48,470 nucleotides of DNA, taken from contig CAYILR010000035.1 in NCBI GenBank assembly GCA_964364175.1, positions 1-48,470 of the forward strand, read 5' to 3'. How positions within the stretch are numbered: position 1 is the first letter of the stretch; the number at the start of each line of letters is the position of its first letter. The notes beneath the pieces were generated by a model. It made no database searches. It was not told where the DNA came from and worked only from the letters and a program-made list of their open reading frames with translations. The position numbers and the translations under genes are program-made. Source of the DNA: CAYILR01 sp964364175 (GTDB lineage Bacteria > Bdellovibrionota > UBA1018). Positions 5,524 to 13,743 of the stretch are shown here, piece after piece.

Positions 5524-7941
5524 ATGGAAACACTATCTCCTACACGCTTGGTTCCTATTCTCCCCATTCGAAACACCGTGGTGTTTCCAGGCAACAATGT
5601 TCCACTGCGGGTCGGGCGAGTTCAAAGCATCGCTGCGATTGAGAAGGCGATGAAGGAGAGCCCGCAGTGGATTTTTATTGTGACGCAGAAGAACGAGCAA
5701 GAAGAGGAGCCGGGACCGGATCAGCTCTACTCAGTAGGCACACTTTGTAAGATTGAAAAGGCGAGTGGAAGCTTAAAAAAAGGCTATCAAATCATTGTGC
5801 AAGGTCACTATCGATTCCAATCCACAGGCATGCAAGTGATGGATGGCGTGTTGCAATCCTATGGAGAGATTCTTAAGGACGATGAGGAGGGAGATGAATC
5901 TGCTTTTCCTGCTCTGGCTGCAGGGATAAAGAAACTCGCAAAAGATATTTTAAATTTTTTCACTTTTGATTCGAAGCAAGTTGCGCAGCTGATCGACAGC
6001 ATTCAAGATTTAACGGTATTGACTTATCTATGCGCGCAGCATCTGAACATTGAGACACAAAAAAAACAGACGCTCTTGGAAAATAATTCGCCAAAGGCTA
6101 GAGCGCTGCAGGCTTTGGATTTCATGCAGTCGCTGAAAAATTCACTCGACTTGCAGCAGGAAATTCAGGGAAAGGTTTCTAAAAAACTGGGCGGTCGTCA
6201 GCGCGAGGCCCTGTTGCGTGAGCAGATGAGAGCAATTCAGGAGGAGCTGGGTGAAACCGATGGGTCTGAGCAGATTCAAAGCGATTATCGAAAAAAAATA
6301 GAAGATGCGAAAATTCCGGAGGCAGCGGAAAAAATCGCGTTTGAGGAACTCAAGCGTTTGGAGGCAATGGGGCCGCAGTCTGCTGAATCTCACGTCATTC
6401 GAAATTATCTCGACATGATGATTGCTTTGCCTTGGAAAAAATCATCCGAGTCTGAAATCAACCTGACTTCTGCTCGAGAAATTTTAGAAAAAGATCACTA
6501 CGGGCTAGATAAAATTAAAAAAAGAATTCTTCAGCATTTGGCTGTTATGAAGCTTAAAAAAGATGTCAAAGGATCCATTCTTTTGTTGGTTGGGCCCCCG
6601 GGAGTCGGGAAGACCAGTTTGGGTCAAAGCATTGCAAAAACTTTAGGGAGGAAATTCGTTCGAGCTAGCCTGGGCGGCATCCGAGATGATGCCGAAATTC
6701 GCGGACATCGACGGACTTATATCGGTGCGATGCCTGGGAGAATTATTCAGAGCATTAAGCGTGCTGGGGAGAACAACCCAGTGATGCTCTTGGATGAAAT
6801 TGATAAACTTTCAAGGAGCTTTGGAGGAGATCCGTCTAGCGCCTTGCTGGAAGTGCTAGATCCAGAACAGAACTCAGCTTTCTTGGACCATTATCTTGAC
6901 ACGCCATTTGATTTGTCGAATGTGTTTTTTATTGCAACAGCAAACAGCCTTGAAACCATTCCAGCCCCGCTTTTAGATCGCATGGAAGTGGTTGAGCTTT
7001 CTGGCTACACCGTGCCGGAAAAATTCCACATTGCGAAAAGCCATCTTATTCCAAAGCAATTGAGTGAGTTCGGGTTGAGCGCACAGCAAATCGAATTTTC
7101 AGAGGAGGCGTTGTTGCGCGTGATCACTCACTTTACTCGCGAGTCTGGAGTTCGAGATTTACAGAGGAAAATTGCAACAGCACTTCGGGCATCAATTGAG
7201 AAAGTTCTAGATGTAAAAAAAGAAGAGTTGCCAGTGCAGATTGTTCTCAATGAACTCGAAAATCTGCTCGGGCCAGAACGGTACATCCACGAGGTGGCTG
7301 AATCTGTGGCATCGCCGGGTGTGGTGACTGGGCTGGCCTGGACTCCAGTGGGTGGAGAAATTTTACTGATTGAATCTCGGTCAATGCCTGGAAAAGGGCA
7401 GTTGATTCTAACCGGACAGTTAGGTGATGTCATGCGAGAGTCGGCGCAAATCGCTTTGAGTTTGGTTCGATCCAATTTGGCGGCGCTTGCTCCGCAGTTT
7501 GATTACGATAAAAAAGACATCCACATTCACGTCCCTTCGGGAGCCATTCCGAAGGACGGACCTTCAGCTGGAATTGCATTGGTGACCTCGCTGGCTTCGT
7601 TGGTTTTGGGAAGAAGTGTGAATCCAAAATTGGCAATGTCAGGTGAAATTACATTGCGTGGGGCTGTGATGCCTGTGGGTGGAATTAAGGAAAAAGTGAT
7701 TGCTGCGCATCGTGCCGGTGTCGAACGAGTGATTCTTTCGGTTCGGAATGAAAAAGATTTGATCGATGTTCCAGACGAAGTGAAATCTCAAATGAAATTT
7801 GAATTTGTGAGTTCCGTTTCAGAAGTTTTAAAATTAGCTCTGTTTGTAGAGCCTGCGCAGATCCCTGGGTTGAGTCTTTATACGATTGAGAGCGGTTCTG
7901 AAAAATCAGAGAGTAGAATCCCCCGTGCAGTGCTAAACTGA
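5524..7941 (+). CDS. lon: ATP-dependent protease Lon (LonA type)
   Basis: An 805-residue LonA protease, the usual length. The N-terminal substrate domain begins at LVPILPIRNTVVFPG. Walker A is GPPGVGKTS from residue 357, Walker B is MLLDEIDKL, and the protease dyad is Ser681 (KDGPSAG) with Lys724 (GGIKEK), 43 residues apart as in E. coli. The homologous start is the ATG at 5524, but it has no Shine-Dalgarno. The in-frame ATG at 5458 overlaps the patatin stop, has GGAG just upstream, and would add 22 mostly hydrophobic residues. Lon degrades damaged and regulatory proteins. Here it is the third gene of the putative sigma-54 operon, which is unusual for a heat-shock protease. Confidence 0.95.
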   Translation: METLSPTRLVPILPIRNTVVFPGNNVPLRVGRVQSIAAIEKAMKESPQWIFIVTQKNEQEEEPGPDQLYSVGTLCKIEKASGSLKKGYQIIVQGHYRFQSTGMQVMDGVLQSYGEILKDDEEGDESAFPALAAGIKKLAKDILNFFTFDSKQVAQLIDSIQDLTVLTYLCAQHLNIETQKKQTLLENNSPKARALQALDFMQSLKNSLDLQQEIQGKVSKKLGGRQREALLREQMRAIQEELGETDGSEQIQSDYRKKIEDAKIPEAAEKIAFEELKRLEAMGPQSAESHVIRNYLDMMIALPWKKSSESEINLTSAREILEKDHYGLDKIKKRILQHLAVMKLKKDVKGSILLLVGPPGVGKTSLGQSIAKTLGRKFVRASLGGIRDDAEIRGHRRTYIGAMPGRIIQSIKRAGENNPVMLLDEIDKLSRSFGGDPSSALLEVLDPEQNSAFLDHYLDTPFDLSNVFFIATANSLETIPAPLLDRMEVVELSGYTVPEKFHIAKSHLIPKQLSEFGLSAQQIEFSEEALLRVITHFTRESGVRDLQRKIATALRASIEKVLDVKKEELPVQIVLNELENLLGPERYIHEVAESVASPGVVTGLAWTPVGGEILLIESRSMPGKGQLILTGQLGDVMRESAQIALSLVRSNLAALAPQFDYDKKDIHIHVPSGAIPKDGPSAGIALVTSLASLVLGRSVNPKLAMSGEITLRGAVMPVGGIKEKVIAAHRAGVERVILSVRNEKDLIDVPDEVKSQMKFEFVSSVSEVLKLALFVEPAQIPGLSLYTIESGSEKSESRIPRAVLN

Positions 7942-7946
7942 CTTTT

Positions 7947-9149
7947 GTGAAGCAGATTCCGCGTACTGTTTGGATTCTCGGAGTGGTCAGTTTATTTACG
8001 GACCTTTCCAGTGAGATGATTTATCCGCTTTTGCCGGTTTTTCTTTCGTCTGTTTTGGGAGCTTCTGCTTTCGAGTTGGGAGTCATCGAGGGAGTGGCTG
8101 AGACGACGGCCTCGCTCATGAAAATTATTTCTGGACTTTGGTCTGATCGACTTCCTAGACGCAAACCACTGATTTTTTCCGGCTATGCGATTTCTGGATT
8201 TTTTAGACCACTGATTGCATTGACTCATTCCTGGCAGTCAGTTCTTGGAGTTCGCTTTCTTGATCGAGTGGGGAAGGGGATGCGATCCTCGCCGAGGGAT
8301 TCACTGATTGCTGATGTGACGCCATCTGATCGGCGAGGAGCTGCTTTTGGCCTTCACCGAGCTGCAGATCATGCTGGTGCGGTGGGAGGTCCGCTGATTG
8401 CCGCATCGTTACTGATGATTCCTGGGATGGATTTGAGAAGGGTTTTCCTGTTTGCGTCGATTCCAGCCATCATTGGGGTTGTTATCATTCTAGTCGGATT
8501 AAAGGAAAAATCGGTGGAACGCTCGGTCTTGCAAACTGAGTCCCCGCTTGATTTTCCAACTCTCAGCCCGCGTGCATTGCTGCGTGGATGGAAGGATTTA
8601 GGCAGTGAATTCAAAGTATTCCTGACTGCGCTGATTATTTTCTCATTGGGTAATTCTACAGATGCTTTTTTGCTCATTCGCCTATCCAAGGCGGGGGTGG
8701 CCACACAGTCGATTGCCTTGATTTGGTCTTTGCACCATGTAGTCAAGATGTTGGGCAATTATTACGGTGGCAAACTTTCGGATCAACTCGGAAGACGTTT
8801 TACTTTGATCATCGGGTGGATCTTCTTTGCAGTGATTTATTTTGCTTTTGCCTTTGTTGATTCGCCGATCACTTTGACTGCAGTATTTCTTTGCTACGGC
8901 CTGTATTTTGGCTTCACTGAACCTTCGGAGAGAGCGCTGGTTGCTGATTTAGCGTCTCCATCGGTTCGTGGTGCCGCTTTTGGATATTTCCATTTCACCC
9001 TAGGCTTGACGGCTTTGCCTGCCAGTGTGATTTTTGGCTGGGTTTGGCAAAGTTGGGGAGCTTCCGCTGCGTTTACAATGGGGGCGACCTTGGCAGTTAT
9101 GGGTTCTCTTCTGCTGATTTACAGCAAGACGGTACCTCGCTCCGGATAA
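7947..9149 (+). CDS. MFS transporter
   Basis: A 400-residue membrane protein with about 12 hydrophobic segments and the MFS loop 2-3 signature in DRLPRRKPLIFSGY, repeated in weaker form as SDQLGRRFTLI in the second half. The N-terminus FTDLSSEMIYPLLPVFL is typical of a widespread MFS subgroup of unknown substrate. GTG start, five bases after the lon stop, so probably the same operon. The last 53 bases overlap the P-loop gene on the opposite strand. Substrate is unknown; drug or metabolite efflux is the usual guess for this subgroup. Confidence 0.85.
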   Translation: MKQIPRTVWILGVVSLFTDLSSEMIYPLLPVFLSSVLGASAFELGVIEGVAETTASLMKIISGLWSDRLPRRKPLIFSGYAISGFFRPLIALTHSWQSVLGVRFLDRVGKGMRSSPRDSLIADVTPSDRRGAAFGLHRAADHAGAVGGPLIAASLLMIPGMDLRRVFLFASIPAIIGVVIILVGLKEKSVERSVLQTESPLDFPTLSPRALLRGWKDLGSEFKVFLTALIIFSLGNSTDAFLLIRLSKAGVATQSIALIWSLHHVVKMLGNYYGGKLSDQLGRRFTLIIGWIFFAVIYFAFAFVDSPITLTAVFLCYGLYFGFTEPSERALVADLASPSVRGAAFGYFHFTLGLTALPASVIFGWVWQSWGASAAFTMGATLAVMGSLLLIYSKTVPRSG

Positions 9150-9738
9150 TTTCAAGTGCCTGAGCGACTTTGGTCACGAACGCCTGAGTACTTTCCACAA
9201 AATGCCGATGGGGATGCCCATTCCAAGCATCCATGATTTTTAGGTCGATTATGGCTGCTTCGTTGGCTGTTTCGATGCGGACCGGATTTTTTCGATTATA
9301 TCCGTTGTGTGATCCGGGAGTTCGAAGGTGAATCACAGCTGCATATCTCGCTAATTCCTGATCACGATTGGAGCGATTTTCTTTCCAGAAAGACTCTTCT
9401 GAATTGGGCCAATATCCCAATCCATCCACCGTGCCTCGGTCACAGAGAATGACGGAGTATTTCTTTTCTTCAATGGCCATTTGCTCGAGTTCTCGCTGAA
9501 CTTGAAAAATAGCTCGTTGTGCAGCCTTTTGCGCGCTGAGGGTATCTGCACGGATAAAGCCACCACCAAAAATAATACTGGCTGCTTCGGGTAGGACAGC
9601 CACGTGCTTGCAGAATTGGCGCCGAGCAATTTCCAGCACTGCCGTTTTCCCAGCTCCTGGTCCACCTGTCAAAACCACAAGTTTGGGAGCGTGATCAGGT
9701 TTGGAACACTGACAAGGGTAGCTTGCAGGGTATCTCAA
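9097..9738 (-). CDS. P-loop ATP-binding protein (AAA_28 / NadR-kinase-like)
   Basis: A 213-residue nucleotide-binding protein. Walker A is GGPGAGKT at residues 25-32, a Walker-B-like strand is SVILCDRGTVDG, and a late arginine-rich segment (HLRTPGSHNGYNRKNP) resembles the lid of small-molecule kinases. AAA_28 proteins are often annotated as kinase-like ATPases; the substrate is unknown. A TTG start overlaps the transglutaminase stop (TTGA at 9735-9738), so it is coupled to a secreted protein. A cytoplasmic kinase-like protein paired with an exported transglutaminase-like enzyme is unexpected. Confidence 0.75.
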   Translation of the reverse strand: MRYPASYPCQCSKPDHAPKLVVLTGGPGAGKTAVLEIARRQFCKHVAVLPEAASIIFGGGFIRADTLSAQKAAQRAIFQVQRELEQMAIEEKKYSVILCDRGTVDGLGYWPNSEESFWKENRSNRDQELARYAAVIHLRTPGSHNGYNRKNPVRIETANEAAIIDLKIMDAWNGHPHRHFVESTQAFVTKVAQALEIIRSEVPSCCKSAEENP

Positions 9739-11249
9739 TGGGATGCCTCAATCAGGGCCTCAACAATTTTGGCCAAAGGCTGCCTGAGTGTTGCTGCGCT
9801 TTCAGCAGCCCTTTGCCACGAGTAGGGAAGTGGCTGGCTTAAATTCCACTCTCCCGCTGCCTCATCATCCGAGGCAGTCGTCGTACGAGAACTGATCGGT
9901 TGCCATAGAAAATCAGGGTGGTGTGCGGTGTACCACTCACCGCCCATGATTTGCCCTGCAGAATTCAACTCCAAATCATAGATATACTCAGCACTTCTTT
10001 GATCGTCATCCTGAGCGGACACAGTGGACTGAGTGCTCGGGCTAGTTTCGACAGCATAGAATACAGTCATATTGACCCCAACAATAAAAGAAGTTTGAGA
10101 CGAGCGGTAGGCTGAAAATGGATCTTTTATAAAATCAGATTTTTTCACCATCGCTTTTTCCACAGTATCAACAGATTCCTTGGTGATCGGATTAAACAAA
10201 GTATAGGTATAGGAATAAACTGGCTGATTCCAGACCTGGTCATCATAGTTTGCATCCATGACAAAGTGTTTTTTGATGCGAGCGATTTGATTGACGATGA
10301 TCGTATGCCAAGCCCCCGGGTTAGTATCAAAACAATCGGGTTCAATAATTCGCCCATTGGCATCAGTTTTTGGATCTTTTTGGTCGCATCGAGAGCCAAC
10401 AAAGCGATTGGGTGGATCGGTTTCGGCCCATAGCAGAGAGGCTAAGCCCTTAATGTCGGATGGTCTGAATGTTAGCTCTGTTTTTCCGTCAGATGCAATG
10501 ACTTTGACCGATCGCTCGGGTCGAGGCATGAAATATGATGCGGGAGCCCAACCGTGGCATATCCCCATCCAGCGTGCGACCTCACCGAATTCACGAAAAT
10601 ACATCTCTCCTTGTTCCCACATTCCCCGAGTGAGGGGGCTTTGACGAACGGTCAACGGGCCAATCAGAAAATCATATTTCTCCGACGGAGAAAGGCGATC
10701 TAAAACAGCTCCCCCCTCATTTGCCCATAAGCGAGGTGCGCTGAATGCCCCATGCGTAGCACTGAAATTTTCTTTCCAATTCATTGAAAAAGGAAAGCCG
10801 TTGTCAGCATAGCGTTGGCCTAAAATTCCCATATAGGTGGGCCAATACGAATCCGACCAAGGGATTTCAGCCAGCTTTGCACTTTGAGGCATTCGAGCAA
10901 GTTTTCGGATGATTTTTTCTGAAGGGATCCCTAAAAATAATTCTGGATCATTGGCCCTGTCATACGAAGATTCAAGGCGAATGGCGCCCAGGCGAGCGGC
11001 ACTCATTCGTGAGCGGATCCGGCTTTTTTCAGGAATGAGAGACTCAATTCGATTTTTTTCTCGGTCACTCGGAATTTTTGAGGGGCGTGTGATGTGACCC
11101 GAGCGGTCGCGGATTTCCGGTAGATGCCCCATCATTTTTTTTGGATTCTCATAAAAGTCATTCAGAAATTTTTGAAGCTCGAGTGCTTGCGCAGCGGAAC
11201 TCTGCATTAGGAATAAAATGACAAGATGGCTGGTAAAATTTGTTTTCAT
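9735..11249 (-). CDS. Secreted transglutaminase-elicitor-like protein
   Basis: A 504-residue protein with a Sec signal peptide (cleavage likely after AQA near residue 22). The core resembles the transglutaminase elicitor family first known from Phytophthora: Cys231 in MGICHGWAPA, His315 in GAWHTI and Asp332 in VMDANYDD make a plausible Cys-His-Asp triad, with a conserved-looking TFRPSDIKGLASLLWAE segment between them. That family crosslinks proteins through glutamine and lysine. No Shine-Dalgarno precedes the ATG, and the sigma-54 promoter predicts a start only two bases upstream, so the mRNA may be leaderless. Role outside the cytoplasm is inferred; target proteins are unknown. Confidence 0.75.
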   Translation of the reverse strand: MKTNFTSHLVILFLMQSSAAQALELQKFLNDFYENPKKMMGHLPEIRDRSGHITRPSKIPSDREKNRIESLIPEKSRIRSRMSAARLGAIRLESSYDRANDPELFLGIPSEKIIRKLARMPQSAKLAEIPWSDSYWPTYMGILGQRYADNGFPFSMNWKENFSATHGAFSAPRLWANEGGAVLDRLSPSEKYDFLIGPLTVRQSPLTRGMWEQGEMYFREFGEVARWMGICHGWAPASYFMPRPERSVKVIASDGKTELTFRPSDIKGLASLLWAETDPPNRFVGSRCDQKDPKTDANGRIIEPDCFDTNPGAWHTIIVNQIARIKKHFVMDANYDDQVWNQPVYSYTYTLFNPITKESVDTVEKAMVKKSDFIKDPFSAYRSSQTSFIVGVNMTVFYAVETSPSTQSTVSAQDDDQRSAEYIYDLELNSAGQIMGGEWYTAHHPDFLWQPISSRTTTASDDEAAGEWNLSQPLPYSWQRAAESAATLRQPLAKIVEALIEASH

Positions 11250-11261
11250 GAAAGAATGACT

Positions 11262-11278
11262 AGCAAGGATAGTGCCAT
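11262..11278 (-). promoter_or_regulatory. Sigma-54 promoter of transglutaminase/P-loop operon
   Basis: The minus strand reads TGGCACTATCCTTGCT, a perfect TGGCAC-N5-TTGC. Counting 12 bases from the -12 C at 11263 puts +1 near 11251, while the ATG is at 11249. The promoter match and the absence of a ribosome-binding site point to an essentially leaderless transcript. Confidence 0.8.
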
Positions 11279-11314
11279 TGCATTGAGACGTGAAATTAGT
11301 TTTCGGGATAAATC

Positions 11315-11353
11315 GGGACTATTTCTGATGATTCAATCGGGCACTTTGTCTCA
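11315..11353. promoter_or_regulatory. Paired activator element upstream of transglutaminase operon
   Basis: The left 14-mer is GGGACTATTTCTGA at 11315-11328. The right 14-mer is GGGCACTTTGTCTC at 11339-11352, followed by A. The offset is 24 bp. The 10 bases between them include TCAATC, similar to the copy at 14270. The element lies 39 bases upstream of the -24 GG of the minus-strand promoter and touches the 3' end of the LOG gene. Confidence 0.65.
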
Positions 11354-12127
11354 ATTAAGGAATGGGTGTCGCGGGCGATTTTTAGTCAGTTTTTTGATCT
11401 CAAGGCCACGCTCCCAAAAGAGCCACCACGGGCTGCGAGGAGGAGGTGTTTTCACACCAAACCTTTGGATAGTTGCTTCATCGATCCATCGCACGGCTTC
11501 CTCGGGGGAATCCGTCACGCGGATAGCAGCAAGATCCGAAGGTACTATTGCGCCTACTTTACAAAGAGGGTCCTCCAAGAATTTCATCAGCCCGCTCCAA
11601 TAGGAGACCCCAATCAAAACCACAGGAAAATTTTTCATTTTACCTGTTTGGTTGAGAGTGAGAACCTCAAACAGCTCATCTAATGTTCCAAATCCGCCGG
11701 GCATCACAATAAATCCATAGGAATATTTTGCGAGCATGAGTTTACGAACGAAAAAATAACGAAACTCAACCCAACGATCGAGAAACGGATTGGGTTTTTG
11801 CTCCTCAGGGAGAGTGATATTGCATCCCACCGAAATACCCCCCGCCTCCTTGGCCCCACGATTAGCGGCTTCCATCAGGCCAGGTCCACCTCCAGTCACG
11901 ACAGTGAAGCCTTCTTGCGCGAGGAGTGTTCCTACCTCATGACCGAGTCTGTAGTACGGATGTGATTCGGATGAAAATCGTGCTGAACCGAAAACAGTGA
12001 TGCATGGACCAATGAAATGAAGAGCTCTGAAGCCTCGAATACACTCAAAAAAAATCCGCAGAGCGCGAACAAACTCAAAAGTTCGGGAATGCGCTCCTTG
12101 AAGAAAAACAGCTTCCTCTCGCTTCAA
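11351..12127 (-). CDS. LOG-family protein (TIGR00730-type nucleotide phosphoribohydrolase)
   Basis: A 258-residue protein with a Rossmann-like start ITVFGSARF, the motif VVTGGGPGLMEAANRGA and the family-defining PGGFGTLDE. LOG proteins cleave nucleoside 5'-monophosphates to base and ribose 5-phosphate; plant and actinobacterial members activate cytokinins. An N-terminal extension of about 35 residues precedes the core. TTG start overlapping the upstream stop (TTGA at 12124-12127). It is the last gene of the four-gene operon that begins with the CBS-domain gene at 14151. Substrate in this organism is unknown; purine-nucleotide turnover is the likely theme. Confidence 0.85.
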   Translation of the reverse strand: MKREEAVFLQGAHSRTFEFVRALRIFFECIRGFRALHFIGPCITVFGSARFSSESHPYYRLGHEVGTLLAQEGFTVVTGGGPGLMEAANRGAKEAGGISVGCNITLPEEQKPNPFLDRWVEFRYFFVRKLMLAKYSYGFIVMPGGFGTLDELFEVLTLNQTGKMKNFPVVLIGVSYWSGLMKFLEDPLCKVGAIVPSDLAAIRVTDSPEEAVRWIDEATIQRFGVKTPPPRSPWWLFWERGLEIKKLTKNRPRHPFLN

Positions 12128-12489
12128 GTCAATGGGGGCTTTCTAAAATAGGTTCGGGAATACTCCTCAATTTGTTGATCCGTAGGATGATCCATGGATT
12201 CACAACCCACGATTTTTTTTGCGATCATGGGGAAATGCTCGTTCAAGAAATTTTGTAAATGATACCGAGCAACACCGGGTCCTAAAATCAAGATTCCCTC
12301 GACTTCGTTCAGGCGAGTCGCGATTTTTTGATAAAAAGTCGTTTCTTGTCTTTTATGATCAAATTCGTCCATGCGGTGCGTGTGGTGATCCACGTACTTA
12401 TTATGCATCTCGCTCTTAATGGTATCTTTCCCTGAGAATTCAAAGATATTTGCGTTCTCTCGATCAATCCAAATTGAAAATAATGCCAT
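12124..12489 (-). CDS. Small eRF1/Pelota-like 'translational machinery' protein
   Basis: A 121-residue single-domain protein. The N-terminal strand FSIWIDRENANIF, the central ILILGPGVARYHLQNFL and the terminal MDHPTDQQIEEYSRTYF match the bacterial family usually annotated as translational machinery protein, related to the middle domain of archaeo-eukaryotic release factors. Proposed roles for such proteins are ribosome rescue or hibernation; none is proven here. Strong Shine-Dalgarno AAGGAAGG. It sits between a periplasmic haem protein and a LOG protein, and with hpf and CBS proteins nearby this supports a translation-arrest theme. Confidence 0.65.
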   Translation of the reverse strand: MALFSIWIDRENANIFEFSGKDTIKSEMHNKYVDHHTHRMDEFDHKRQETTFYQKIATRLNEVEGILILGPGVARYHLQNFLNEHFPMIAKKIVGCESMDHPTDQQIEEYSRTYFRKPPLT

Positions 12490-12507
12490 AAATTTCCTTC
12501 CTTTTCT

Positions 12508-13716
12508 CTATTTCTGTGGGGGTGATGCAGATACTTGTGAAAGTGCTTTTAATTCACCCAATCTTTTTTTGACGTCACTCGGAATGTCAGTGCCAGCACT
12601 GCCCGTATATCCAAGATAAATACTTTCCTCATATCTGCGATAGCAGAGCTCTGCTTGCGAGGTGCGAGGAAATTTCCTGATGCAAGTCTCATAATAAATG
12701 TCGTGTATGTTCTCAGTTCGGATGGGATTGAGGACCTCATAGCAGATTCCTGCCATGAGCAATGCCTGTGCCCCATACATTCCTTCCGGTGCAGTTTGAA
12801 GAAGCTGATGAATGACGGATGAGGCACGCAAATAGTAGACGTCTGCGGTTCGGTCCACGGGGTATTTTTGTACTTCGTGAGCTTTGGTCATGAGTCGAAC
12901 TGCTTCTGCATATAAACCCGTTTCGGTTTTTGCGTGCTTGCTGGGCTCCTTCCGCCATTCTTCGATCGAGACCAGCCATGCCTGGGCGTCATCCTTCATG
13001 AAAAGGGGTGCTTTCTCTGCACCCAAAACCAATTGTGCTATTTTTTTTGCTTGATCCGGATCTTTCTTCACTCGAACAGCGATGGCTAAGCTTTCGCGCA
13101 CTGCTTTTTCCCAATCCCAAGAACTCAAATCAGCAGGCTTGGGGTTTTCAAGTACTTTTCTGAATTCCTCTTGAGCACGGTCGAACTGTCGTGTTGCAAC
13201 ATAAAATTCGCCTCGTTCAATGCTGCTTAAAGATTCGTGAGCAGGTTCAAATGGGAGTTTGTCAATTTGCGGCCCGGATGCATTTCGGGTGTGGCAGGTG
13301 ACACAGTAGTTAGAGACAGAGCGCAGAATTCTGCGCGCATAGGCACGATGTCCGCGATCCAACTCAAGCACGGCTCTCTCGGTTTCTCGGCTCAGCATAT
13401 GAGCTACAATGGGAATCGTAGGATCCGGATCTGGCAGATCTGCTTTCTGAGGAGTCAATTCGTGAGTCAGAGTAGCAAGTTTTTTGGTGTTATTTTTTAT
13501 TTTCGAAAAATTCTTCGGATCATTGAATCGCTGATCGCTGGATACGTCTGTCAAAAGCTCGGCAAGGGTCTTGTACATGTCCTGCATTTGTTTGCTCCAC
13601 TGCGAAGGAGCTGGAGCATTTTTGGAAGGAGAATCTTTGGGAAAGGAAGCTTGAGGTAAAACAAACGAGGCCCCCACCACCCCAACGGTGATGATCTTTT
13701 GGTACAATGGTTTCAC
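12508..13716 (-). CDS. Periplasmic monohaem c-type cytochrome-like protein with helical repeats
   Basis: A 402-residue exported protein. The signal peptide covers roughly residues 1-24. One c-haem site, CVTCH (Cys138, Cys141, His142), is followed by about 230 residues of helices with TPR-like pattern (for example GEFYVATRQFDRAQEEFRKV). The GTG at 13716 is chosen over the TTG at 13722 because AAGGAAG lies seven bases before it. It follows the CBS gene by 27 bases on the same transcript. An electron-transfer or haem-sensing role in the periplasm is possible; the family is not one I can name. Confidence 0.7.
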   Translation of the reverse strand: MKPLYQKIITVGVVGASFVLPQASFPKDSPSKNAPAPSQWSKQMQDMYKTLAELLTDVSSDQRFNDPKNFSKIKNNTKKLATLTHELTPQKADLPDPDPTIPIVAHMLSRETERAVLELDRGHRAYARRILRSVSNYCVTCHTRNASGPQIDKLPFEPAHESLSSIERGEFYVATRQFDRAQEEFRKVLENPKPADLSSWDWEKAVRESLAIAVRVKKDPDQAKKIAQLVLGAEKAPLFMKDDAQAWLVSIEEWRKEPSKHAKTETGLYAEAVRLMTKAHEVQKYPVDRTADVYYLRASSVIHQLLQTAPEGMYGAQALLMAGICYEVLNPIRTENIHDIYYETCIRKFPRTSQAELCYRRYEESIYLGYTGSAGTDIPSDVKKRLGELKALSQVSASPPQK

Positions 13717-13743
13717 GTGCAAGCTTCCTTTCCTGGTAATGAA

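Noticed and set aside
11284..11352. Isolated GAGAC or TGTCTC matches outside the paired elements, including several inside coding regions.
   Set aside because: A six-base half-site is common by chance. Only pairs at 22-24 bp offset in intergenic DNA with a -24/-12 promoter were kept.
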